This document shows, piece after piece, positions 32,781 through 42,245 of a DNA stretch of 64,000 nt. The stretch is taken from assembly GCA_034044135.1 (NCBI GenBank), contig CP139021.1, positions 1,627,635 through 1,691,634 of the forward strand, written 5' to 3'. Below the pieces are notes generated by a model. It was not told the origin of the DNA. It saw nothing but the letters and a program-made list of their open reading frames with translations, and ran no database searches. The DNA comes from Flammeovirgaceae bacterium SG7u.111. GTDB lineage: Bacteria > Bacteroidota > Bacteroidia > Cytophagales > Flammeovirgaceae. Position 1 is the first letter of the stretch. Each line of letters starts with the position of its first letter. Position numbers and translations under genes: made by a program.

Positions 32781-35225
32781 ATGATATTTAGAGAAATTTG
32801 GAATTGGGTAGGAGACCTTGGGTTGGACTATGCAAAGAATAAAAATGATTTGCGTAAGATCCAGTTGATGAACAGGGTGTACTTTACAGCTGCATTAATA
32901 TCCCTGATAGCCAGTTGTCTTGATTTTGCCACGGGGTATTTTTTTTCTGGGTTGGCCGTAGTTGCAATCGCTTTATTTATAATGTCAGGTCTATGTCTGA
33001 ATAAAGCTGGATATTATAAGTTTTCTTTCGATGTGATTTCATGGATTATCTGCGCTCTTATTTTTTACCTAGATGGTAGTTTAGGTGGAAAGGCTGGAGG
33101 ATACTTCTACTTTTTACCTGTAGTTTTGGCGACTGCGTTTATGAGTGATTTTGAAAGCGCATGGATTTTCTTTCAAAAAATATCTGCCCCTGCTTTTTTC
33201 CTATCCATTTCGCTTTTTACTGGTCATGATTTGTTTATTGATAACAGCTTGCTTTTCCCCCAAGGATTGAGCGAAGATCATGTCTTTGTTTTTTATGTCT
33301 CCAATTTTCTACTAAGCCTTATAGCATTTTTACTATTCCTCTATCAGATTATACATACTAACATTAAGAATCAAAAAATGCTGGCTTTTTCGGAAGCTAA
33401 GTTACGTGCCATACTCAATAACAACGATATGGCAATGGCAATGGTAGGGCTTTCTGGTGATGTCCTTGAATATAATACTGAGTTTATTTCTATTTTTCAA
33501 AACCCTGAGTTAGTAAAGATCGATTATCTTTTGACAGAAGACCCTCAGAAGGAGATATGGTTGTTGTGCATTGAAAATGCCAAGAAAGGCGAGAAAGGAA
33601 AGTTTTTTTATGAGAAGAATGTAAATGGGGCAAGAAATACTTACCGAGTATATTGTTATCCAGTATTTGAAGATGATAAAGTTACAGGCGTAACTATATT
33701 TTTGAGAGATATAACCAAGAATTTCGAAATTGAAAAAGAGATTAAGAGAAAGAGTCAGACACTTAATGGGATTTTGGAAAATGTGCCCGTTGTGGTATTT
33801 AGGCTAAATCCTGAAGGGTTGTTGGCGGAACTAGAAGGTAGTGGGCTAAAGCGTTTGTTGGGTGATGACGGTGACCCGGCAACCTTTATGCAAAGAACTA
33901 ATATGGGACTAGAGTCTGCACTATTTGTAAAAGAGTTTAAGAGATATATGATAGATGCTCAAAATGGAAAATCTGGTTTTTTTGTCTCAAAAGGTAGTAC
34001 GAATGGAGAATGCTGGTTTTATAACATTCATATTTTCCCCGACTCGGTTCGTACTGGTGGGGTCATCGGGTTTGCTTTTGATGTGACCGAACAAGTCATT
34101 AGTAAAAAGCAAATTCAGGCTACAAATGAGCAGTTGGAGCTGGTGTTGAAATCAAGTGATGAAGGTTTTTGGGATTGGAATGTATCGACTAATGAAATTT
34201 ATTTTTCTCCAAGGTGGAAGGAAATGTTTGGGTACAAGGATGTTGACCTTGGCAAGAACATAGATATTTTTGAGAAGGTCTTGGGGAAAGAAGTTAAAGA
34301 TGGTTTTTTTAGCGAGCTCTTAGGGTTTGTAGAAGGATCTACTTCAAGATTTAGGCAAGTGTTAAAAGCCCGGCATAGAGAGGGGCATATTGTTTATATT
34401 GAATCTAATGCAATCCTTAAAAATGATAAAGAAGGAAATTTAATACGAATTGTAGGTTCTAGTAAAGACATTTCTGACCTGAAAATAAAAGAAGAAGTGC
34501 TGAGTCAACAAAATGAAAAACTATTAAAGTTGAACAATGAGTTAGATAGTTTTGTGTACAGCACTTCTCACGATTTACGAGCTCCTTTAGCATCTATTTT
34601 GGGCTTGGTTAATATTTCGAAGTATGAAACAGAACTGAATGTTATTAAAGACTACCTGCTGCTGACGGAAAAGTCCATAAAAAAACTTGATGGTTTTATA
34701 GGGGATATTTTAGATTATTCAAGAAATAATAGGCTACAACTCGCTAAAGATGATATCGACTTTAATCTTTTGATAGATGAAGTATTTGATCAATATGTTT
34801 TTAGTGGAAACGATGAAAAAATACAAATAGAGATTGATGTGCATCAGCACCATAGGTTTGTGACCGATCGGCGTAGGCTAAGTACAGTAATTAAAAACTT
34901 GGTTTCGAATGCAATTAAATATGCCGATACTAATAAACCCGAAAGCCTTTTGAAAATTGCCGTAGTTGTAGAAAAAGAAGAGTCTAGGATAGTGGTAAGT
35001 GATAATGGTCAAGGAATTGACCAGTCGCATCTTGAAAAGATTTTTGAAATGTTTTACAAAGCCAATGAATATAATTCAGGTTCTGGCTTAGGGTTATATA
35101 TTGTAAATGAAACTACCCGTAAATTAGGAGGGCTTGTTGAAGTGGAATCGGAGCTAGGCAAAGGATCAACGTTTACTCTTATCGTGCCTAATCTGAAAAA
35201 AGAAGAAAGCCCACAAGTGGCATAA
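32781..35225 (+). CDS. orphan membrane PAS-domain sensor histidine kinase
   Basis: 814-residue hybrid-free sensor kinase. Six hydrophobic segments lie in residues 33-192, followed by three PAS-like domains at about 205-315, 325-437 and 448-567 (the last with a PAC tail VGSSKDISDLK). HisKA has the phosphoacceptor His597 in STSHDLRAPL. The ATPase domain shows the N box (KNLVSNAIKYA, 705-715), G1 (SDNGQGID, 740-747), the F box (IFEMFYK) and G2 (GSGLGL, 767-772). All catalytic motifs are intact. No receiver domain is fused and no response regulator lies next to it, so its partner is elsewhere. The membrane part resembles MASE-like multi-helix sensors; the signal is unknown. Confidence 0.94.
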   Translation: MIFREIWNWVGDLGLDYAKNKNDLRKIQLMNRVYFTAALISLIASCLDFATGYFFSGLAVVAIALFIMSGLCLNKAGYYKFSFDVISWIICALIFYLDGSLGGKAGGYFYFLPVVLATAFMSDFESAWIFFQKISAPAFFLSISLFTGHDLFIDNSLLFPQGLSEDHVFVFYVSNFLLSLIAFLLFLYQIIHTNIKNQKMLAFSEAKLRAILNNNDMAMAMVGLSGDVLEYNTEFISIFQNPELVKIDYLLTEDPQKEIWLLCIENAKKGEKGKFFYEKNVNGARNTYRVYCYPVFEDDKVTGVTIFLRDITKNFEIEKEIKRKSQTLNGILENVPVVVFRLNPEGLLAELEGSGLKRLLGDDGDPATFMQRTNMGLESALFVKEFKRYMIDAQNGKSGFFVSKGSTNGECWFYNIHIFPDSVRTGGVIGFAFDVTEQVISKKQIQATNEQLELVLKSSDEGFWDWNVSTNEIYFSPRWKEMFGYKDVDLGKNIDIFEKVLGKEVKDGFFSELLGFVEGSTSRFRQVLKARHREGHIVYIESNAILKNDKEGNLIRIVGSSKDISDLKIKEEVLSQQNEKLLKLNNELDSFVYSTSHDLRAPLASILGLVNISKYETELNVIKDYLLLTEKSIKKLDGFIGDILDYSRNNRLQLAKDDIDFNLLIDEVFDQYVFSGNDEKIQIEIDVHQHHRFVTDRRRLSTVIKNLVSNAIKYADTNKPESLLKIAVVVEKEESRIVVSDNGQGIDQSHLEKIFEMFYKANEYNSGSGLGLYIVNETTRKLGGLVEVESELGKGSTFTLIVPNLKKEESPQVA

Positions 35226-35290
35226 GAAATAAGAGTGTTTTAATATGAAAACTTGAATTTTAAACACCCTCTAAACAATTTTAAAACATA

Positions 35291-35321
35291 AAAAGGACTG
35301 GTTTTATAACCAGTCCTTTTT
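35291..35321 (+). terminator. terminator after the histidine kinase gene
   Basis: Perfect 13-bp stem starting AAAAGGACTGG with a TTAT loop and a T-run, 65 bp after the stop. Confidence 0.9.
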
Positions 35322-35461
35322 ATGTTAACTCCATCCAAATCAAATTCCTGCCGTTGGTGGTATTTTAGGGTTGCATTTTTAAAGTAGTGATGTCAATAGG
35401 GTGAAAAGGCTTTAATTCTTTTTGAAAACCTCATTTTGTTTAGCGTTAAACTTTAAGACCT

Positions 35462-37867
35462 ATGTTGATCAATTACCTAAAAGTAGCTATTAGGAACTTA
35501 CTGAAACACAAATTTTATTCATTCCTCAATATTTTCGGGCTAGCCATTGGGCTTTCCATTTGCCTGCTGATTTTTGTTTACGTAGCCAGCGAGACCAGTG
35601 TAGATAAGTTTCACGATAGGGTAGAGGATATCTACAGGGTGAACTTGATGGGGAAAATAAACGGGCAAGAAATAGAAGTGGGAGTGACCTGCCCTCCCAT
35701 GGCAGCAACGCTTAAAAGAGAATTTCCCGGTGTTGAAGATGTAACAAGGATGTATAGATGGTCGGATGTTGTGATCCGCCAAGGGGAACATGTTTTTACA
35801 GAGGAAAAACTGGTGTTGGCAGATAGTAACTTTTTCGAATTCTTTAGTTTTCAACTGCTGGAAGGGAATAAAGAAAAAGTATTAAATGAACCGAATACGG
35901 TCGTTCTTTCCACTTCCTATGCTCAGAAGTATTTTGGAAATGAAGATCCAATTGGCAAGATATTGACTGTGGGAAATGATAATACAGCCTGTAAAGTAAC
36001 TGGAATAATGGCTGACCCACCGGTCAATACAAGGTTTAGGGCAAAGATGTTACTCTCGATGGAAACGATGGAGTATAGCCGAAATACTGAATGGCTTTCT
36101 AACAATTTCTGGACTTATTTCAGAAAAGCAAATAAGGCGAATGTTGCCGATATAGAATCTCAGCTAGATGAACTTGTATTCAAATATGTAGGGCCTGAAA
36201 TAGAACAGTTCATGGGAGTTACTGTGAAGCAAATGAGGGAACAGGGTGGTAATTATGGCTACTTTGTAGAGCCACTAGGAGATATTTATTTGCATTCGAC
36301 AGTCGCAGAGCAAATTGGACAAAATGGTGATATTAAGTATATCTATATTTTTGTGGCTATTGCCATCTTCATTTTGTTGCTTGCTTGTATTAATTTCATG
36401 AACTTGGCAACAGCCCGGTCGGCAAAGAGAGGAAAAGAGGTGGGGATCCGTAAAGTATTGGGCGCATTTAAGCGTAGATTGGTTGGTCAGTTTTTGGCTG
36501 AGTCTGTGCTTTATAGCTTGCTTTCTATGGTTGTGGCTTTTTTGCTTGCAGCAGTGACACTTCCCTTTTTCAATCAGCTTGCAGGAAAGGAAATACCTTT
36601 TGAAGCTTTGCTAAATATACAATTGATACTTGGCTTCCTCGCAATTACCTTGCTAACTGGGATTGTGTCAGGAGCGTATCCTGCCTTTTATCTCACTTCC
36701 TTCCAACCGTCTCAAACCTTGAAAGGAACGATGAAAGCTGGGGTAAGAAGTGGCATAATGCGCAATAGCTTAGTTGTTTTCCAATTTGTGATCTCCATTG
36801 GGCTGATCGTTTGTACCACCATTGTATTCAAGCAATTGGAGTATGTGAGAAACAAGAACCTAGGTTTCGATAGGGAAAATGTGCTGGTGATAGAAAATGC
36901 AAGAAGGTTAGGGAACAACAAGGCTGCTTTCATGGAAGAACTAAAAAAGCAAACGAGTATAAACAGTGTAGGCGTAGCGAATGATACCCCGCCAGATATT
37001 CGTAATACTACGGTATTTAAAGATAGGCTTACTGAGTCAGATCACCTCATTGCCCAGTTTTATGTGAATTGGGATTTTATACCAACTATGAATATGGAGA
37101 TAGTAGCTGGTCGGAATTTCTCTCGCGATTTCCCATCCGATTCTACTGCAGTAATCCTCAACGAGGCTGCAGTAAAAGAGTTTGGCTTAACCGACCCTAT
37201 TGGCGATGAAGTACTTTCACCAGATGATGACGGCATTCAGCACCTTAAGGTAGTAGGCGTGGTGAAGGATTTCAATTTTGAAAGCCTGAAAGATAAAGTG
37301 CGACCTATTGCCATTCTTTTTGCCAAATGGCCCAATAGGATAGTGGTCAGGTTAAACCCGGGGGATGTGGCCGCCAATGTAGAGATGATTGAAGAGAAGT
37401 GGAAACAAATGGCTTCCAACGAACCGTTCGATTATTCTTTTTTGGATGACGATTTCGATGCCCTTTTTAAAGCAGAACAGCGCTTGAGCCAAGTATTTAC
37501 CACACTGACTACACTAGCTATATTGATAGCTTGTCTTGGTTTGTTCGGTTTAGCCGCCTTTACCGCCGAACAGCGGGTAAAAGAAATAGGGATAAGAAAA
37601 GTATTGGGGGCTTCAGTTGCGAGTTTGGTTGTGTTGCTCACCAAAGAATTTACCATACTGGTACTGATTGCTTTCAGTATAAGCATTCCTATAGCTTATT
37701 TTACAATGGACAAATGGTTGGAGGATTTTGCCTATAGAATAGAAATAGGGGTAATGGAATTTGTGTTGGCAGGAGTAATATCGTTGGTGGTTGCTTGGCT
37801 TACGGTGAGTTATCAATCAATTAAAGCCGCATATTCTAATCCTATAAAGTCGCTCAGGAGTGAATAG
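35462..37867 (+). CDS. MacB/FtsX-type ABC transporter permease
   Basis: 801-residue permease with the duplicated layout common in Cytophagales. A first helix at about 19-43 (IFGLAIGLSICLLIFVYV) precedes a MacB-type periplasmic domain and a three-helix FtsX domain at about 285-400 (FMNLATARSAKRGKEVGIRK). The whole unit then repeats: helix at about 430, periplasmic domain, and a second FtsX at about 670-790 (AEQRVKEIGIRKVLGAS). The RKVLGA signature occurs in both FtsX halves. No ATPase gene is adjacent, so the cognate MacB-like ATP-binding protein must be elsewhere. These proteins usually drive envelope transport or mechanotransmission; substrate unknown. Confidence 0.93.
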   Translation: MLINYLKVAIRNLLKHKFYSFLNIFGLAIGLSICLLIFVYVASETSVDKFHDRVEDIYRVNLMGKINGQEIEVGVTCPPMAATLKREFPGVEDVTRMYRWSDVVIRQGEHVFTEEKLVLADSNFFEFFSFQLLEGNKEKVLNEPNTVVLSTSYAQKYFGNEDPIGKILTVGNDNTACKVTGIMADPPVNTRFRAKMLLSMETMEYSRNTEWLSNNFWTYFRKANKANVADIESQLDELVFKYVGPEIEQFMGVTVKQMREQGGNYGYFVEPLGDIYLHSTVAEQIGQNGDIKYIYIFVAIAIFILLLACINFMNLATARSAKRGKEVGIRKVLGAFKRRLVGQFLAESVLYSLLSMVVAFLLAAVTLPFFNQLAGKEIPFEALLNIQLILGFLAITLLTGIVSGAYPAFYLTSFQPSQTLKGTMKAGVRSGIMRNSLVVFQFVISIGLIVCTTIVFKQLEYVRNKNLGFDRENVLVIENARRLGNNKAAFMEELKKQTSINSVGVANDTPPDIRNTTVFKDRLTESDHLIAQFYVNWDFIPTMNMEIVAGRNFSRDFPSDSTAVILNEAAVKEFGLTDPIGDEVLSPDDDGIQHLKVVGVVKDFNFESLKDKVRPIAILFAKWPNRIVVRLNPGDVAANVEMIEEKWKQMASNEPFDYSFLDDDFDALFKAEQRLSQVFTTLTTLAILIACLGLFGLAAFTAEQRVKEIGIRKVLGASVASLVVLLTKEFTILVLIAFSISIPIAYFTMDKWLEDFAYRIEIGVMEFVLAGVISLVVAWLTVSYQSIKAAYSNPIKSLRSE

Positions 37868-38052
37868 TTTTAATTGTTCTGAAAAGAGCCGTTTATGATA
37901 ATTTACGAAGCTGCTTTTCGAAAGAAGAGTAGCTTTTTCTATATTGGTAATTCCTTATCCACACCACCAGCATCTTAACCCACAACCTTTTCAGGAAGTT
38001 GTTCAAGTTGAGATGTCTCTTCCTCAAACTATTTTATTATTCTAATCTAACT

Positions 38053-39186
38053 ATGAAAAAGTACCTACTTGTAATTGCATTTCTTTCTTCATTTTTTCAA
38101 CTATTGGCTCAACAAGAGCGCCCTTTTGAGTTAGGGATAAAAATTGGTGTGATGGCTCGTGGTGAGCAAAATGCCATTACCGATGTAGCAGGAGTAAAAG
38201 TCGGGCATGTTACTCTTCACCAAGGCGATAGCGTGAATACGGGTGTGACGGCAATCCTTCCTTATAGCGGAAATATTTTCCAACAGAAAGTACCTGCGGC
38301 TATTTACCTTGGTAACGGGTTTGGGAAGTTGGCAGGTTATAGCCAAGTAGAAGAGTTGGGGAATATCGAAACCCCGATAATATTGACAAATACACTCAGT
38401 GTGCCCAAAGCTTCCAATGGATTGATTGATTATACTTTTTCATTTGCTGAGAACGATAATGTGCGCTCGGTGAACCCTGTGGTGGGTGAAACAAATGATG
38501 GTTATCTCAATGATATAAGGGGGAGACATGTGACAGAAGAACATGTGTTGGATGCTATCAAAAATGCGAAAGGAGGGAAGATAGAAGAAGGAAACGTGGG
38601 AGCAGGCACGGGTACCATGTGCTTCGGGTTTAAAGGAGGAATAGGAACGGCTTCACGCAAGCTTCCTGACGACCTTGGTGGTTATACGGTTGGGGTGCTT
38701 GTTCAAACAAATTTTGGTGGAGTATTGGAGATAAATGGTGTGCCTATTGGCGAGGAATTGGGTAAATATTATTTCAGCAGAATATTGGAGCAAACTCCCG
38801 ATGGTTCTTGTATGATGGTAGTGGCCACGGATGCCCCGCTCGATGCTAGGAACTTGAAAAGGCTGGCTAAAAGGGCGATGCTTGGCTTGGGGAAAACAGG
38901 TGGGATCGCTTCGAATGGAAGTGGGGATTATGTAATTGCTTTTTCTACCAATGAAAATTTACGCATGCCTTACTCATCGGAAAAAAGTACTTATGAAGCC
39001 ACATTGCTTAGAAATGAGGAGATGTCTCCTTTGTTTTTAGGAGCTATAGAAGCAACGGAAGAAGCTATTATCAATTCACTTTTTGTTGCTAAGTCGGTTA
39101 CGGGTAGAGATGGGCACAAAGCAGAGGAGTTGCCTGTTGAAAAAGTGCTCGAATTAATGAACAAATATAACAGATTGGAAAAGTAG
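38053..39186 (+). CDS. secreted P1-family (DmpA-like) aminopeptidase
   Basis: N-terminal-nucleophile hydrolase of MEROPS family S58/P1, 377 residues from ATG 38053, where a signal peptide begins (KKYLLVIAFLSSFFQLLAQ). The frame continues 18 codons upstream without a better start. By comparison with DmpA, self-cleavage should occur at Gly251-Ser252 in PDGSCMMVVATDAP, making Ser252 the nucleophile of the beta chain. Other conserved parts are ITDVAGVKVGH, GNVGAGTGTMCFGFKGGIG, VLVQTNFGG and ASNGSGDYVIAFST. These enzymes release N-terminal D-, L- or beta-amino acids; the precise specificity here is unknown. It is exported, so it acts in the periplasm or outside. Confidence 0.93.
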   Translation: MKKYLLVIAFLSSFFQLLAQQERPFELGIKIGVMARGEQNAITDVAGVKVGHVTLHQGDSVNTGVTAILPYSGNIFQQKVPAAIYLGNGFGKLAGYSQVEELGNIETPIILTNTLSVPKASNGLIDYTFSFAENDNVRSVNPVVGETNDGYLNDIRGRHVTEEHVLDAIKNAKGGKIEEGNVGAGTGTMCFGFKGGIGTASRKLPDDLGGYTVGVLVQTNFGGVLEINGVPIGEELGKYYFSRILEQTPDGSCMMVVATDAPLDARNLKRLAKRAMLGLGKTGGIASNGSGDYVIAFSTNENLRMPYSSEKSTYEATLLRNEEMSPLFLGAIEATEEAIINSLFVAKSVTGRDGHKAEELPVEKVLELMNKYNRLEK

Positions 39187-39227
39187 GATACTAAGAAATT
39201 GGTTTTTACAAGACAAGAATGCTTGAA

Positions 39228-39647
39228 TTATTTTTCGTTCAACCATTCTATTGCCTCCTCTGTTGACCTAAAGAACTTAAGGGGAAGGTCAAATTTTTTG
39301 GATCTGACCAAGATGTGGTTCAAATAGTATTCTTTGAAAATATTGCCATCAAATACTACGGCAGCTTTCTGCAAGCCTCTTTCTATTGCACTTGGAAGAG
39401 CTACTTCTTCAAACCAAGTTCTATCCCTTGGTCCTATGATCACTTGCCGGCGGATGTCGGACATGAAGTTACCTTTATCAATAATATCGGCATACTTTAA
39501 TGCTGATAGAAAGGTCTCTTTGTATTGTTCGCTATTGACTTTCCCTTTCCAGATGATCTGTAAAAGCTTCATCTCTGGAATGAAAATAATATCTGCTGCT
39601 TCGGTATCCTTTAGTACCTTTTTGCTGTATTTGAGTACATGTTCCAT
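39228..39647 (-). CDS. SpoIIAA/STAS-like small protein
   Basis: 139 residues, no signal peptide. The pattern of alternating strands and helices (IFIPEMKLLQIIWKGK, QYKETFLSALKYAD, QKAAVVFDGN, FFRSTEEAIEWLN) fits the SpoIIAA-like/STAS-related proteins often annotated in Bacteroidota. The ending, a helix after FRSTEEAIEWL, is typical of that group. No kinase target serine is obvious. It converges with the P1 peptidase gene and follows the OmpL47-like gene on the same strand after 71 bp, so it could be the last gene of the reverse-strand series. Function unknown. Confidence 0.7.
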   Translation of the reverse strand: MEHVLKYSKKVLKDTEAADIIFIPEMKLLQIIWKGKVNSEQYKETFLSALKYADIIDKGNFMSDIRRQVIIGPRDRTWFEEVALPSAIERGLQKAAVVFDGNIFKEYYLNHILVRSKKFDLPLKFFRSTEEAIEWLNEK

Positions 39648-39718
39648 TTGTTGGTTTTTATTTTTTATTTCAAACGAAATGTTAACAAATGGATTTTGTA
39701 GAAGTGTATAAAGGAGAC

Positions 39719-41422
39719 TTATTGTTCTATAATAACATTGAGAATGTCAGAGGTGGCATTTCCTAAAACATCGGTTACGGTGATTGTAATAGCTATTTTT
39801 TGACCTATTTTGAAATTACTTAATGCTTCTATGTACTTTCTTTCATTGCCATTCCCCACTTTGTAATAGATTTCGTCAACCCCAGTTTTGGCATCAACAG
39901 CGGAGAGGTAGATAATCCCATGTGGGGGTATGGCGTAGTGTATTTCTCCATCTATTTCTTTTTGAATTGCCGCAGTACTAAAGTTGAAAATCAGCTCTGG
40001 AGGTGTGTTATCGACAAAAAAGCTTATAGTATCGGAAGATTGATTCCCCACTTGGTCGGTAGCCAAAAAAACTATTTGGTGAAAGCCCTCTTCTTTTACC
40101 TTAATAGGGCTTTCATAGGATGTTTGTACTCCCTTGTCGAGCAAGAAAGAGGACTTTTTCACGCCCGATGCTTTGTCTTCTACATTAAGTATTAGCTCTG
40201 TATTCTCTTTTATGAATAATGTATCTCTAGAGTTAAATGTTTTTCCTGCAAAGCGAGGGCTTAGTACGGGTGGTTGATCATCGAAAAAAATGCCTAGTTT
40301 TTCACTATTGGCTTTACTCGTGTTGCCTACTTTGTCGGTGGCGTAGTAGCTTATTTGGTGTGCTCCTGAAAGCTGAGCAAGCTCGAACATTTCTGTATAT
40401 GTACTCGCCTTTCCACCATCTATGCTGTAAAAAATGCTATCTACCCCAGCATGATTATCTACAGCATTTAGCTTGATTTTAGCTCCGGGAGCTGCGTAAA
40501 GCTGATTGCCCAAGAACTTTTTCCCTACTACTTTATAGACTACATAAGGAGGGATTTTGTCAAGGTAAAAGTCATAGGTTTTTTGTATTTCCCTGTTTTT
40601 TACCTTGTCGGTAGAAGAATAATGTAATTGGTGCTGGCCATCGGGAAATGAAGTTAATGACAAGAGGTTTGTATAGGTTTTGGAGGCATTTTCATTGAAA
40701 GCATATTGAATTGATTTTATGCCTGCTCCATCGTCCGTAGCATTTAGCGATATTTTTGCATTTGGCGAGAATGTGTTTTCCAAGTGAATTCCCTCTGGAG
40801 AATAAAAAGTTGAAGGAGGTAGCGTATCCACAAAAAAATGAATATCCTTAAGTTGTTCCACATTTCCTACCCTATCTGCAGCGTAGAAAAGCACTTGGTG
40901 CTCTCCGTGGGAAGAAAGCAAAATGCTATCGGAATACTCGAAATAAGATTGCCAGTCTATTCGATAAAAGATGCCTTTCAACCCTGCTAGATTATCGGTA
41001 GAAGAAAGGGCAAGTTTTAGGCCCTTTCCAAAAAAGGTCAACGTATCGGTTTTGAAAGAGGGTGCGCCAGTAAATACATGTGTAGTGATGGGGGCTTCTC
41101 CATCTACTCCGATAAAAAAACGACCTTCGGTAGCATTTTTTCCCAAAGCAGCAGGGTAGAGATCTAAGTAATATTTTCCCGATTTTTGAAATCTAATCCC
41201 TTCTTTCTCTGCCTGTTGATTTTGTAGAGTATATCTGCTGCTATCTTCCCCTGCTATAAGCGCAAGGATGTTGATAGGAAGGGCTTGGTTAATGTATAAG
41301 TTGTTTAGTGAATCGGTAAAAGGGGTTTTTTGATGGCTCTCTGGGCTTTGGCAAACGGCCGCTAGAGGAAAAAAAGCCATTATTAAAAAATAGAACACTA
41401 TGGTAGTAGTCTTTGGATTCAT
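39719..41422 (-). CDS. OmpL47-like beta-sandwich repeat protein (copy A)
   Basis: 567-residue exported protein with a signal peptide (FYFLIMAFFPLAAVCQ) and about five tandem OmpL47-type beta-sandwich repeats. Each repeat reads roughly as a D..AGV..I.YSIDGG core, then a tyrosine, then GAHQISYYATDKVGN, and ends with a DPP-type linker (FVDTLPPS, YLDKIPPY, FDDQPPVL, VDNTPPEL). No transmembrane barrel or T9SS sorting domain is apparent, so it is probably periplasmic or surface-associated. A colinear paralogue is at 60116-61855. Such repeats mediate binding in other bacteria (extracellular-matrix proteins in Leptospira), but here the ligand is unknown. It lies 163 bp after the PKD gene. Confidence 0.85.
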   Translation of the reverse strand: MNPKTTTIVFYFLIMAFFPLAAVCQSPESHQKTPFTDSLNNLYINQALPINILALIAGEDSSRYTLQNQQAEKEGIRFQKSGKYYLDLYPAALGKNATEGRFFIGVDGEAPITTHVFTGAPSFKTDTLTFFGKGLKLALSSTDNLAGLKGIFYRIDWQSYFEYSDSILLSSHGEHQVLFYAADRVGNVEQLKDIHFFVDTLPPSTFYSPEGIHLENTFSPNAKISLNATDDGAGIKSIQYAFNENASKTYTNLLSLTSFPDGQHQLHYSSTDKVKNREIQKTYDFYLDKIPPYVVYKVVGKKFLGNQLYAAPGAKIKLNAVDNHAGVDSIFYSIDGGKASTYTEMFELAQLSGAHQISYYATDKVGNTSKANSEKLGIFFDDQPPVLSPRFAGKTFNSRDTLFIKENTELILNVEDKASGVKKSSFLLDKGVQTSYESPIKVKEEGFHQIVFLATDQVGNQSSDTISFFVDNTPPELIFNFSTAAIQKEIDGEIHYAIPPHGIIYLSAVDAKTGVDEIYYKVGNGNERKYIEALSNFKIGQKIAITITVTDVLGNATSDILNVIIEQ

Positions 41423-41585
41423 AAGATCAACATTACCAAATAGTTAAAAATGGAGCTCATATCAGGCAATGTGTTTTATATCGATAATCTAAATTTTTCT
41501 ATTGTAAGAAACAACGCTTTATTCTAAAGATATTTTCTTGTTGTGAAGCTATTTGGTAGCAGAAAAACTGGTTGTTATTACTCAG

Positions 41586-42233
41586 TTATTGCCCAACTTC
41601 TATGCTTTTTTTTCCGCAGATGTATTTTTCATCTCCATTGTCGGCTAACCCTCTTACCATTAGCGTTACGGTATACTTTCCAGGCTTATCGTATTGATGA
41701 TTGGAAATGATATTGCAGCCATAGTTTCCATCCCCAAAATCCCAATAAAAATCTACCGCTTCGTAGTCATTGCTTACAAAAGAATCTGATCCGTCGAAAT
41801 AATAAGGAAATCCTCGGCTAGAGCTACCGGGTTTTTCAGCTTTGATCTTTATTACTTGGTCTACATCTATGCGGTATCGGTTGGTATCGGCAAAGCTAAT
41901 ACCCTCGTACGACTGGACAGAAACTAGCATTACCTCATAGGTTCCGTAAGAATCGTAGCAGTGTTCTACAAACCTTCCACCAGAAGTTTCCCCATCTCCG
42001 AAATACCATTTGTGTATGACTTTAATATCGCTTCCCGAGCCATCTTCATCTATGTTGAACTCATAGCAAAAACCACTTCCTACCTGCTCAAGGCAAGTGA
42101 CATCGGTCAGTTCTTGGAATATGACAGGCGCCATACAAGGCTGATCCTCTCTGGTATTTACGAACCCTGTGGTAGGCAAAAAAAGAGGAGCCAACCAATG
42201 CAAAAAATATAGAAACGTAGGTATAACGGTCAT
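41586..42233 (-). CDS. PKD-domain secreted protein
   Basis: About 215 residues. I start at ATG 42233; a TTG at 42245, abutting the upstream stop, is possible but weaker. A hydrophobic leader (FLYFLHWLAPLFLP) is followed by two PKD-like repeats with the signature pair of W.FGDG and Y...G.Y.V: HKWYFGDGETSGG with YGTYEVMLVSV, and FYWDFGDGNYGC with PGKYTVTLMV. Several cysteines could bridge. PKD domains mediate protein-protein contacts on Bacteroidota surfaces. It is immediately downstream of the polytopic protein gene with no spacer, so they are co-transcribed. Function unknown. Confidence 0.8.
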   Translation of the reverse strand: MTVIPTFLYFLHWLAPLFLPTTGFVNTREDQPCMAPVIFQELTDVTCLEQVGSGFCYEFNIDEDGSGSDIKVIHKWYFGDGETSGGRFVEHCYDSYGTYEVMLVSVQSYEGISFADTNRYRIDVDQVIKIKAEKPGSSSRGFPYYFDGSDSFVSNDYEAVDFYWDFGDGNYGCNIISNHQYDKPGKYTVTLMVRGLADNGDEKYICGKKSIEVGQ

Positions 42234-42245
42234 AGGCTTTTGCAA

